From contig JANYCZ010000064.1 of assembly GCA_025360015.1 (NCBI GenBank), positions 1 through 64,000 on the forward strand: a DNA stretch of 64,000 nt, written 5' to 3'. The notes under the pieces were generated by a model. The model was not told the origin of the DNA. It searched no databases and saw only the letters and a list, made by a program, of their open reading frames with translations. How positions within the stretch are numbered: position 1 is the stretch's first letter; each line of letters opens with the position of its first letter. The DNA comes from Verrucomicrobiota bacterium (GTDB lineage Bacteria > Verrucomicrobiota > Verrucomicrobiia > Verrucomicrobiales > Verrucomicrobiaceae). Below, piece by piece: positions 41,606 through 51,100 of the stretch. A program made the translations under genes and the position numbers.

Positions 41606-44359
41606 ATGTCCGAAACTCCTCCGCTAAACCTCCGCATCCACGGCTTTCAACTTCTCGAAGACGACCTGCGCTACCTCATGGAGGCGTTCTCCGCCGTGCT
41701 CAAGCAGCTGGGGGAACCCGAACTCGCCGCCAGCCTTCCATGGATCGGCACCGGGGTGCCGCAAAAAACCAATCGCTCCCTCGGTCAGGCCTATTCCATC
41801 GCCTTCCAATTGCTCAATGTCGTCGAAGAACGCGCCGCTTCGCAAATCCGCCGTTTGCGTGAGAAAAAGAGCGGGCCTGAGGCCGAAAAGGGCCTGTGGG
41901 CAGACAATTTGAAGCAGCTGCGTACCCTCGGCCTCAACGAGGCCGACATCCTCGCCGCATTGCGCGATGTCTGCGTGGAGCCCGTGCTCACCGCACACCC
42001 CACCGAGGCGAAACGCGAGACGGTGCGCGAGCTGCACCGCGAGATCTACAGCCTCATGAACCGTCATGAGAACCCGGCCTACACGCCGCGTGAGCAGGCC
42101 CGTCTGCAAAGCCAGCTCCAGACCCAGCTCGAAAACCTCTGGCGCACCGGCGAGATCCACGTCACCCGCCCCAGCATCGAGGCCGAGCTGCAAAACGCGC
42201 TGCACTACTTGCGCGATGTCTTTCCCGAAGCTCTCACCCGCGCCCACGTCCACCTGCGCGAGGCCTGGCAGGCCGCCGGTTATGACGTGGCTGAAATCGA
42301 CTCCCTGCCCCCCTTGGTCCGTTTCGGCTCCTGGATCGGCGGCGACCGTGACGGGCACCCCTTCGTCACGGCGGATGTCACCCGCCATGCCTTGCAGGTC
42401 ATGCGCAAGAACGCACTGCGGGTGCAGCGCCGTGCGCTCGAATCCCTCGCCTTTCATCTGCCGCTCAGCTCGCTGTTCCAGATCACCCCACCGCTGCTCA
42501 CCGAACTGATCACGACGCTCAGCCTGCAGCTCAAATCTGAGCCGGGCGTTGATCTCGCCAACATCTTGGAGCGCAACAAGGAGGAACCCTGGCGGGCCGC
42601 TGTTTACCTCATGCATGCAAAGGTCGTCCTCGCCAGCGAGAAACCCTCCTCACTGGTAGCTTATGTGCAGCCAGGGGAGCTGCGTGCTGACATCGACGTC
42701 CTTGCACAAACCTTGCTCGATGTCGGCTCCAAGGCCGTCGTCGAAGAACAGATCGTTCCGTTCCGCCGCAATCTCACCGCCTTCGGTTTCCACTCCGCCG
42801 TGCTGGATGTGCGGCAGAATTCCGCCTTCCACGAGAAGGCGCTGGATCAACTTCTGCGTGCTGCTGGCCTGCTTGACTGCGGTTCCTTCATCACCTGGAG
42901 CATCGAGCAAAAACGCGAGCTGCTGGATCGCGAGCTCGTCTCCCCGCGTCCCTTCCTCTCTCCTGGCATCTCTGCGGGGCCTGAAGCCGATACCGTGCTG
43001 GACTGCTACCGCGTCCTAGCCGATCACCGCGCCAAGTTTGGCAATGCGGGCCTCGGCTCCCTCATCATCTCGATGACCCGCTGCGTCGAAGACATGCTCG
43101 TTGTCTTTATTCTTGCCCGTGAGGCGGGGCTCATGACCTGGAGTGAGGAAGGACTTGTCTGTCCCCTGCCCGTCGTGCCTTTGTTCGAAACCATGGGCGA
43201 TCTCGAATCCGGTCCTGGCATCGTCGAAGCCTTCCTCTCACATCCCGTCGCCAAACGCAGTCTGCTCGCGCAGAGCAAGGGCGGCACGCCTGTGTTCCAA
43301 ATGATGGTCGGTTACTCCGACTCCAACAAAGACTGCGGCATCGTCGCCAGTCAGTGCGCCCTGCACCGGGCGCAGCGTGAGCTTTCCAGCACCATCCAGC
43401 GCCATGGCGTGCGTCCGATCTTTTTCCATGGCCGTGGCGGCACCGTCGGACGTGGCGCGGGTCCCACACACTGGTTCATGGAGGCGCTGCCGCATGGCTC
43501 TCTCAGTGGCGGCATGCGCATGACCGAGCAGGGCGAGACCATTGCGCAAAAATACGCGCACATCGGCTCCGCCGTTTACAATGCCGAGCTGCTCATGGCC
43601 TCCGCCACCGCAGCCACCGCACGCCATCGCTACACCGAATCCAGCGCGCCACCCGCTCTGGAGCCTCTCTTTGACAAACTCGCCGCAGACAGCCGGGATG
43701 CGTATCGCGCCTTCCTCCACGCGCCGGATTTCATGAAGTTTTACCGTCAGGCCACGCCGATCGACGCGCTGGAAAACTCCCGCATCGGCTCCCGCCCCGC
43801 GCGCCGCACCGGCCAGGCCTCGCTTGATGACCTGCGCGCCATTCCCTGGGTCTTTTCGTGGACGCAGTCCCGCTTCTACCTCCCCGGCTGGTTCGGTGCC
43901 GGAAGTGCCTTGACCAAGCTCAAGACCGAGGATCCCCAGAGCTATGCCACCCTGGCCGCCGCAATTCCCGGCTCCGCCTTCCTGCGCTACGTCCTCACCA
44001 ACATCGAAAGCTCCCTCGTCAGTGCCAACACCGACCTCATGCGCGCCTACGCCGCCCTGGTGGAAGACACCGCCGTGCGTGACCGCTTCCTCAGCACCAT
44101 CCTCAGCGAATACGAAGCCACCCGCAGCATCATCGACGACCTCTTCCAAGGCACCTTCGAAGAACGCCGCCCCCGCCTCGCCTACACCCTGAACATCCGC
44201 GAAGAACCTCTCAAGGTGCTGCACCACCAGCAGATCGCCCTCCTGCGCGAATGGCGCGGACTCTCCGCCGCTGGCAATACCGAGGCGGCGGATGCGATGG
44301 TCTCGGATTTGCTGATTTCCATCAACGCGATTGCCTCGGGACTGCGGACGACAGGTTAG
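41606..44359 (+). CDS. ppc: phosphoenolpyruvate carboxylase
   Basis: 917 residues from ATG 41606, the normal length. The enzyme carboxylates PEP with bicarbonate to oxaloacetate, refilling the TCA cycle. Seen: VLTAHPTEAKRETVRELH with His131, GSWIGGDRDGHPFVTADVT, MVGYSDSNKDCGIVASQ, FHGRGGTVGRGAGP with the catalytic His/Arg region, and the near-canonical C-terminus ASGLRTTG. The upstream open frame reaches into the intergenic region and is not protein-like. The gene is monocistronic and divergent from the SUMF1-like gene. Confidence 0.96.
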   Translation: MSETPPLNLRIHGFQLLEDDLRYLMEAFSAVLKQLGEPELAASLPWIGTGVPQKTNRSLGQAYSIAFQLLNVVEERAASQIRRLREKKSGPEAEKGLWADNLKQLRTLGLNEADILAALRDVCVEPVLTAHPTEAKRETVRELHREIYSLMNRHENPAYTPREQARLQSQLQTQLENLWRTGEIHVTRPSIEAELQNALHYLRDVFPEALTRAHVHLREAWQAAGYDVAEIDSLPPLVRFGSWIGGDRDGHPFVTADVTRHALQVMRKNALRVQRRALESLAFHLPLSSLFQITPPLLTELITTLSLQLKSEPGVDLANILERNKEEPWRAAVYLMHAKVVLASEKPSSLVAYVQPGELRADIDVLAQTLLDVGSKAVVEEQIVPFRRNLTAFGFHSAVLDVRQNSAFHEKALDQLLRAAGLLDCGSFITWSIEQKRELLDRELVSPRPFLSPGISAGPEADTVLDCYRVLADHRAKFGNAGLGSLIISMTRCVEDMLVVFILAREAGLMTWSEEGLVCPLPVVPLFETMGDLESGPGIVEAFLSHPVAKRSLLAQSKGGTPVFQMMVGYSDSNKDCGIVASQCALHRAQRELSSTIQRHGVRPIFFHGRGGTVGRGAGPTHWFMEALPHGSLSGGMRMTEQGETIAQKYAHIGSAVYNAELLMASATAATARHRYTESSAPPALEPLFDKLAADSRDAYRAFLHAPDFMKFYRQATPIDALENSRIGSRPARRTGQASLDDLRAIPWVFSWTQSRFYLPGWFGAGSALTKLKTEDPQSYATLAAAIPGSAFLRYVLTNIESSLVSANTDLMRAYAALVEDTAVRDRFLSTILSEYEATRSIIDDLFQGTFEERRPRLAYTLNIREEPLKVLHHQQIALLREWRGLSAAGNTEAADAMVSDLLISINAIASGLRTTG

Positions 44360-44400
44360 CGATGACGAAGGGCAGACACTCGTCGTTCGTTCCACACGGC

Positions 44401-44471
44401 ACCTGGCAAATGCCGCTCTTTGGTATGCGAGCTCGAGCTAGGCAACAAGGAGCGGGACTTGCCAAGTCCCG
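44401..44471. repeat. dispersed repeat (family B), inverted pair
   Basis: 44446-44471 reads CAAGGAGCGGGACTTGCCAA followed by GTCCCG. 44401-44423 is a diverged copy in the opposite direction (about 19 of 23 bases). The same unit occurs three times at 52264-52382. It lies in the 174-base gap between the convergent ppc and ELWxxDGT genes. Confidence 0.7.
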
Positions 44472-44533
44472 CAGCGCTGAGTTTGGGGTGTGGAAGTGCT
44501 CAAGGGTATGCGCATATCCACCTGTCCGCCCCT

Positions 44534-45928
44534 TTACTTGACCCGCCCGTCGGGCTCAGGCGGCACCACGAGCGCTGGCACATCCAGCGCGAACAGTTCC
44601 TGCCCGACATGATGCCCTGCGCTGCTAACGAGAATCATGCCATTGAGCGCTGCCACGATGCTGACGCGATTGAAGGTGGCCAGCCTGCGGCTGCCTTCTT
44701 CAGTGCCGTCCGTGAGCCACAGGTCGGTGCCGGATTCCGCATTCTTGCGCTGAGCCAGTACGCGCCCGTTGGCCAGCGGAAGGAGTTTGGAGATCTCCGC
44801 ATCTTCGCTTCCAAGGGCCATGTCAATCACCAGGCGGGTGCCGCGCTTGGTGCCGTCTGTGGTCCAGAGCTCCAGCCCGTGCTCACCGTCATCCAAGGTG
44901 AAGTAGAGCCGGTCTCCGGAGACGACGGGGGTGACATGCCGCCCGAGCGGCAGGGAGAAGGTGGCGTCTTTGTAGGGATCGCTGTCCCAGATCACGCCGG
45001 TGCCCGCCGCCGTGCCATCGCTGCTCCATACACCGCAGTGCCGTGTGCGGTCGCCGGCCAGAAAGACCCCGCGCTCGCCCACACGCCCGAACCAGTGCGG
45101 GGATATCTCCGACTTTGACCACGGCCATGCTGGCAGTTTGACCACGGATTTTCCATCGGTGTGCCACCATTCCAAAGGCTGCTTGCAACCACGCGGCAGC
45201 ATCAGCACGCCGGTTGGCAAAGAGAGCAGCTGGGGAGTTCCACCATCGTTGTCAAAATCAGGCAGCCCCGGCAGCGTCAGCTTTTTCAGCCCTGCGCGTG
45301 TGCCGTCGATGCTCCAAAAGGCTTTGCCCTCTGAGTCCAGTTTCAGCATGGCCCCATTCAGCATCGCACCATCGGTGTAGTCATCCCAGCCATCGAAATG
45401 TTCGGCAAGAGTTTCCGTTACTCCTGTGTGGAGATTCAGAGCGACCAACCCATGTCCTCTGGAGTCACCGTGAAGTGAAAGCACCAGACGATCCTTGATC
45501 AGAAAAGGCAGGGCATGTTTGCAGACATCTTTGCCGTCTTCAGAGATGGGACGCGTACCGGCCTCGGTGCCATCCGTCACCCAGACCTGGCTGCCTTTGC
45601 CCAGAGCCGCGTTGGGCCCCTGAAAGTAGAGACGGTTTTCAAAGACGAAGGGATTGTCAAAAATCGAGCCGCCCGTCCGCCATGGAAAATCTTTGACCTT
45701 ATGCGTGCCTGCCGTGCTGCCGTCGGAGCGATACAGCGAGGCCACCGTTTTGCCGCCTTGATCCGAACCGGCGATAAACCAAACCTGATTTCCCCAGACA
45801 TAGAAATTCATCAACCCCGAGCCACCCGGCCCCGGATTCAAGTCAGCGACCAAACGCAGCGCGGTGGGTTCCGCCGCAGTGAGAGCTGACGCGAGCACGA
45901 CGCTGATACAAACAAAGGAACGCCACAT
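44534..45928 (-). CDS. exported ELWxxDGT-repeat protein
   Basis: 464 residues with a signal peptide ending near ALTA-AEP. The mature protein contains at least six repeats with a DGTxxGT core: YRSDGSTAGTHKV, VWVTDGTEAGTRPI, WSIDGTRAGLKKL, WSSDGTAAGTGVI, LELWTTDGTKRGTRLV and LWLTDGTEEGSRRL. This matches the ELWxxDGT (hyalin-like) repeat family, predicted to fold as a beta-propeller and found in secreted proteins of PVC bacteria and myxobacteria. No catalytic motif is visible; binding or structure is likely. It converges with ppc. Confidence 0.88.
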   Translation of the reverse strand: MWRSFVCISVVLASALTAAEPTALRLVADLNPGPGGSGLMNFYVWGNQVWFIAGSDQGGKTVASLYRSDGSTAGTHKVKDFPWRTGGSIFDNPFVFENRLYFQGPNAALGKGSQVWVTDGTEAGTRPISEDGKDVCKHALPFLIKDRLVLSLHGDSRGHGLVALNLHTGVTETLAEHFDGWDDYTDGAMLNGAMLKLDSEGKAFWSIDGTRAGLKKLTLPGLPDFDNDGGTPQLLSLPTGVLMLPRGCKQPLEWWHTDGKSVVKLPAWPWSKSEISPHWFGRVGERGVFLAGDRTRHCGVWSSDGTAAGTGVIWDSDPYKDATFSLPLGRHVTPVVSGDRLYFTLDDGEHGLELWTTDGTKRGTRLVIDMALGSEDAEISKLLPLANGRVLAQRKNAESGTDLWLTDGTEEGSRRLATFNRVSIVAALNGMILVSSAGHHVGQELFALDVPALVVPPEPDGRVK

Positions 45929-45979
45929 ATTTGGCAGCGTAATGAATAAAGCCTGTGGACGTCAATGCTTGAATGGACC

Positions 45980-46819
45980 TCACACCCGTCCGCGGTATTC
46001 CCCAGGCGCCACGCCTACCCAGCGCTTGAACACTCGGGAGAAGATCGCTGCATTCGCATAGCCGACGTTTGCAGCCACGACCTCAAGCTTGTCGTTTCCG
46101 GCTTCCAGAAAGCGACGCGCCAACTCCATTCTTAAACATGTAAGGTGCTGCATCGGGCTGCGGCCCAGTTCTTTCATGCACAGACGACGCAAGTGCTCCG
46201 GGCTGCAATGACTGCGGTGCGCCAGCTCAGCGAGTGTCCAGTCGCGCATCAGATCCTGCTCCACATCCGCCCACAGTTTGGCCACACGCGGCTCACGGCT
46301 GCGCCAGGGCTGGGCGATGCGGCGGATCGTGGCATGCAGCAGTTCCAGCCAATGATGCAGCAGGCGCGGCTCGCGCTCGCCCTCCCATTCGGCGCGCACG
46401 CCCTGGATGATGCGCACGATTTCATCCGCATGCGCCGTCGGCATCACGGGCGATGCCGCTCCGACCACGGGTGTGACAAAACTCGGCTCGTCATAACGCA
46501 CCCACGCAAAGCACCAGCGCTCCCTCCCCTTGGCTTCAAAGGCATTCAGCACCCGTGGTGGCGCGAGACAGACCATGCCCGGCTTCACCTGCAGCCAGCG
46601 ACCATCGAGTAAAATGGAGCCTTCACCGCTGACACATGCGAGCACAAAACTTCCCGTCGGACTCATGCGCACTCGTCGGTACGGCGGCAGCGCCTCATCC
46701 ATGCCAAAGCGCGCGATGCGGTGCGTCGTCATTTCCACACACTCCCGCGACTCAACCACCCAGCGTCGCGTGCGCGGGCCATCGAGAGTTGTTTCATTGA
46801 GTTCGTTGTTTGGCATCAT
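45980..46819 (-). CDS. AraC family transcriptional regulator
   Basis: 279 residues. An N-terminal cupin-like effector domain (about 35-150) is followed by two helix-turn-helix motifs in the last 100 residues: WTLAELAHRSHCSPEHLRRLCMKELGRSPMQHL and KLEVVAANVGYANAAIFSRVFKRWVGVAPGEYR, the AraC/XylS signature. The start codon overlaps the stop of the GH16-like gene as ATGA, so the regulator is made together with the enzyme. It probably senses a sugar product and regulates its own unit; the ligand is unknown. Confidence 0.94.
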   Translation of the reverse strand: MMPNNELNETTLDGPRTRRWVVESRECVEMTTHRIARFGMDEALPPYRRVRMSPTGSFVLACVSGEGSILLDGRWLQVKPGMVCLAPPRVLNAFEAKGRERWCFAWVRYDEPSFVTPVVGAASPVMPTAHADEIVRIIQGVRAEWEGEREPRLLHHWLELLHATIRRIAQPWRSREPRVAKLWADVEQDLMRDWTLAELAHRSHCSPEHLRRLCMKELGRSPMQHLTCLRMELARRFLEAGNDKLEVVAANVGYANAAIFSRVFKRWVGVAPGEYRGRV

Positions 46820-47931
46820 GGATTCACTTTCATCAAATTGCCGTCTTGACCAATGTTGTCTGGCTGGTCGTTTGAAAGCAATCCTTTCACATCGCCTTCA
46901 TCATCGTATTGCCAGATGCGCACGCGGCCAAAGCTCACCTGCGAGACCTTCCATGGGGCCGGGCCCGCCCAATCGGGCAGCCACACACCGAGACTTAGCT
47001 GCGCGGCGATGCAGGGTACGAACTTCGTATTCTCGCCGATGAACTTGCCGTCGATCCAATGCTTCGCGACCTGCCCCTGATGCACTGCATACCGATTGGG
47101 ACCGAGCTTCTTCAAAGGATTGCCCCAGTAACTCCCAAACGGCACCTTTAAATCACGCACCCAGTAGCGCCCATCATGCTCCATGACTTGGTCATCGCGC
47201 AGTTCTTTGATCTCCACGAGCGTTGTGCGCCACTCCGTGGTGTAGGTGTGAAATTTTCCATCCGCCACCTGCACCGGCAGCACGCGGCTGTCCGTCTTCT
47301 TGTGCAGGAAGGTGTTGTAGAGGCCATGCTCGAAGTCACCCTTCTTGCCCAGTTCGCAAAAGTCGAGCTCTGACCAGTAATAGGCATTCCCGCGCCCCCA
47401 TTCCTGGAGGTAAGGCTGGTAAAGCGGATTCTCCTTCACATAACCATCCGCCAGTTCCGGCTTCACCCGCGTGTTCCAGCCAGCGAAGACCCAGATCGCC
47501 GGAATGGTGCCGACAGGGTGCGTGGGATCTTCCGGCCCGCCTTCCAGCTTTGCCGTTCCGCCCACACGCATGGAAATCTCGAAACGACCGGAGGCAAAGA
47601 ACGCCTTGCTTACGATCACACCACCCACGCGATCTCCGTGATTCCATAGCCCTTTCACCGGCCCATCGTACTTTTCGCCATGCGCCTCGCAGACGAGCAC
47701 CTTGTGTTTGCCCCCTTCGGCATCGGCTTCTTCCTCGACCCGCACGTTTGCCGGCACCACGCCGTGATGACCATTGCCCCAATGCCGGCGCATCACGTAC
47801 CACTGGGTGGAATCAATGCCTTCTGACCACTGCTCATCTAGGGCCAGCGTTGCGCCCTCCTTCAACGCAGGCAGGTCGGCGTGTGTGTGCAGCGCTGAGA
47901 GCAGAAGTAGGCAGAGCAGGCGGGGCTTCAT
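46816..47931 (-). CDS. exported GH16-like glycoside hydrolase
   Basis: 371 residues from ATG 47931, with a signal peptide (MKPRLLCLLLLSALHTHA). The centre carries SELDFCELG, which fits the GH16 catalytic pattern E-x-D-x-x-E with Glu188 (nucleophile), Asp190 and Glu193 (acid/base). Beta-sandwich features around it also fit: FASGRFEISMRV, TIPAIWVFAGWNTR, FHTYTTEWRTTLVEI and HWIDGKFIGENTK. GH16 enzymes cut beta-1,3 or beta-1,4 glucans and galactans such as laminarin, agar or carrageenan. The exact substrate is open, and sequence divergence elsewhere means the family call rests on the motif and fold pattern. It is followed by the coupled AraC gene. Confidence 0.75.
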   Translation of the reverse strand: MKPRLLCLLLLSALHTHADLPALKEGATLALDEQWSEGIDSTQWYVMRRHWGNGHHGVVPANVRVEEEADAEGGKHKVLVCEAHGEKYDGPVKGLWNHGDRVGGVIVSKAFFASGRFEISMRVGGTAKLEGGPEDPTHPVGTIPAIWVFAGWNTRVKPELADGYVKENPLYQPYLQEWGRGNAYYWSELDFCELGKKGDFEHGLYNTFLHKKTDSRVLPVQVADGKFHTYTTEWRTTLVEIKELRDDQVMEHDGRYWVRDLKVPFGSYWGNPLKKLGPNRYAVHQGQVAKHWIDGKFIGENTKFVPCIAAQLSLGVWLPDWAGPAPWKVSQVSFGRVRIWQYDDEGDVKGLLSNDQPDNIGQDGNLMKVNP

Positions 47932-47940
47932 CTCGCCCAC

Positions 47941-47966
47941 CTAAGCGCGGCGGGCAAGGCTGTCAC
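47941..47966 (-). promoter_or_regulatory. candidate promoter just upstream of the GH16-like gene
   Basis: On the minus strand, GTGACA (47966-47961) is followed 16 bases later by TTAG (47944-47941), then 9 bases, then ATG 47931. The same TGACA...TAG-to-ATG spacing recurs before other genes in the window. Confidence 0.28.
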
Positions 47967-48084
47967 GTGCGGGTGTGCATCGTGTTTGGCGCGCGCCATG
48001 ATCAAGGACGAGTTGGATTTCGCTTGGTCGGCATACCTTGACGGCTTGACCAGTTCTTGACCTCTTCAAAAGTGCATTTCAGGC

Positions 48085-48111
48085 ATGACACCGTGCATGC
48101 CCACCTGCTAG
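48085..48111 (+). promoter_or_regulatory. candidate promoter upstream of the 1,370-residue gene
   Basis: ATGACA at 48085-48090 and CTAG at 48108-48111 are 17 bases apart, 36 bases before the ATG at 48148. The spacing fits a sigma70-type promoter, but the -10 element is poor by E. coli standards. Confidence 0.25.
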
Positions 48112-48147
48112 CCTGCGTGTAACCAACCCGTTATTCCCGCTACAACC

Positions 48148-51100
48148 ATGAAGTACTTCTTCTCTTTGCTCCTCCTCACCACCGCACTCCACGCGGACCC
48201 CGTTTCCCTCTTTGACGGCAAGACGCTCGACGGCTGGGACTACGATCCCAAGATCTGGCGTGTGGAAGACGGCATGATCACCGGCGGCTCCACCACGGAG
48301 AAGATCAAGGAGAACCACTTCATCTGCTCGAAGAAGAACTATCATAACTTTGATCTGAAGCTCAAGATCAAGGTCAGCGGCGATCCGAAAACCGGCATGC
48401 TCAACAGCGGCATCCAGATTCGCAGCCTGCGCGTGCCCGGCGGTGCGCACATGACGGGGTACCAGGTCGATTGCGGCGCAGGCTGGTTTGGCAAAATTTA
48501 TGACGAGTTCCGCCGCAACAAAGTCGTCTGGACACCCACGCCGGAGCAGCAGGCAGCGCTTGATAAAGCCATCGATGTCTTCGGCTGGAACGAGTACCGC
48601 ATCCGCGCCGAAGGCCCGCGCATCCAGACGTGGATCAACGGCGTCCACTGCATCGACTACACGGAGACGGACAAGAACATCGCGCTCGATGGCCTCATAG
48701 GCCCGCAGGTTCACAGCGGAGGTGTCTGCCTCGTGCAGGTCAAAGACGTGACAATTGAAGAACTGCCTCCCACCGCTGGCGCGCCGACATGGGAATCACT
48801 CGGCGGAATCGATGCCGCTCGAAAACTCGTCGCCCCCCCGCCAAAGCCGCAGGCCGATGCTACCGCCGCACCGAAGCGCGACGTCAGCTACAACAACATC
48901 CAGAGCACCGCCTTGAGCGCCGAGGAGCAGTTGAAGAAGTTTCATCTGCCAGAGGGCTATGAGATCGAACTCGTCGTCAAAGAAAGCGAAGGACTGGGCA
49001 AATTCGTCAGCGTTTACTTTGATCAGCGAGGACGAATGTGGACTCAGACTGCACTGGAGTATCCTGTAGACGCGAATGAAAACCCCGCAGCCGCCGAGGC
49101 GGTGTATGCGGCCCACGGCAAGGACAAGGTGCTCGTCTATCCGCGGGAGTCGGTGAATGCGCCGATTCCCGCGGGTGGACTCACCCACCCAACCGTTTTC
49201 GCCGAGGGCCTCGCCATTCCCACCGGCATGCTTCCCTGGGGCAATGGCGACACCTGCTACGTGCAGCACGGCCACGATCTGAAACTCTACAAGGACACCA
49301 ATGGCGATGGCAAGGCGGATACGTTCGATGTCATCCTCACCGGCTTCGGAGTGCAGGACTCACACCTGTTTCCGCATCAGTTCACCCGCGCCCCCGGCGG
49401 CTGGATCTGGATGGCGCAGGGCCTCTTCAACAACAGCAAGGTGCATAAACCCGGCAGCGATGTCATCGTTGAGTACCCGAAGTGCGGCATGGCCCGCTTC
49501 CGGCCTGATGGCAGCGATTTTGAAATGACCAGCGTCGGTCCCAACAACATCTGGGGCCTCGTCATCACCGGCGAAGGCGAGGCCTTCATCCAGGAAGCCA
49601 ACGACTACGGCTACCCCATCATGCCCTTCCACGAATACGCCTACTACCCCGGCGGCATGGAGGCGCTCAAAAAGAGCTACCAGCCCGACTTCCCGCCGCA
49701 GGCCGAGTTCCGCATGGGCGGCACCGGCTTGAGCGGCCTCGCGTTGATCGAAAGCGGCACCCTCCGCGACACCAAAGCCGCGCACACCATGGCCGTCGCC
49801 AATCCCATCACCTCCAAGATCCAAACCCTCGGCATGCACCGCGACGGTGCGTATTGGAAGCTGGAACAACTCGCCGACCTCATCACCTGCGATGATCCCT
49901 TCTTCCGCCCCGTCGGCCTGACGAACGGCCCTGATGGCTGCATCTACATCGTCGATTGGTACAACAAGATCATCTCCCACAATGAAGTGCCAAGAACGCA
50001 TCCCGACCGGGACAAGACACGTGGGCGAATCTGGCGCGTGAAGCCGAAGGGAGCGAAAACCGAAGTCGCGGACTTTACGAAGCTCAGCCGCGACGACCTC
50101 AATGCCTCACTCAAGGATGGACCCATTGGTAAAACTCAAATCGCCTGGCAAACGCTCAACGACAGAAAGCAACTTCCCGCGAGCCATTGGGCCGCATCCG
50201 AATATGCATACCCCAAAGAGAGCATTCAAATCCGCGCCATCGGTCGCAACTTGTCCGATCACAACATCGGCGAACTGCTCGCCTTCGCCAAACCGAGCCT
50301 CCCCGGCCCGCTCGGTCAATCCTCCCGTGGCCCCAAACAAATTCCCGTGCGTGAGGCCTACGATCGCGAGTTCGAACGCTTCCTCGTCCGCATGTTCCTG
50401 GAACGTCATCCCCAGGTCGTCGCGAAGTTCCTCGACTCCGAGGCTGCAACAAAGCTGCCGGTGGAGGCTCGTGTACTTGCCTCGCTCGCGTTGGAACCGA
50501 AAAACAGCGTTTCACGTGTGGCCAAACTGCTGCCCCTGCTCGACCGTGCCCCCAATGACGAAGAGCTCCTCCGTCTTGCGCAGTTTCCCGCCCTGCCAGG
50601 TGTTGGCACATCACTCAAGGCTCTCCTCACGAATGAAAAATCGCACACATCCGTTGCTGAGAAGTTGCTGGCGCAACGGACAAAACTCGACTCCGCGCAA
50701 ATCGCGCCGCTGCTGACAGAGACGGCGAGAGAAATGCTGCAAGGTGATGCGAACACTTTGGCCTTGCAACTCATCGGCGGCTTTCAGCTCACGGCACTCG
50801 AAAGCGATCTCATAGCACTTCTGAATCAGCACCCCTCCCCTGCCCTTCTAAACGCCCTGCGCGACCTCCGCAGCAGCGCGGCAGACATCTTCGCCTCACT
50901 GGCCAAATCTGACGCTGATCCCCTCATCCGCGATGCCGCACTCGAAGCCCTCGCCGCATCACGGGCTCCTGATGCCGCCCCAAAACTCCTCGCGCTTTAT
51001 CCTGATCTCCCACCTGCGCAACGCAAGGCCGCGCTCACCACGCTCGCCAGCACCAAAGCGGGTGCCCAAACCATCGTCACCGCCTTGCTCGACAAAAAAC

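Noticed and set aside
43238..44395. Minus-strand open frame antisense to ppc
   Set aside because: The sense strand encodes a full PEP carboxylase with its catalytic motifs; the antisense product has no recognisable family.
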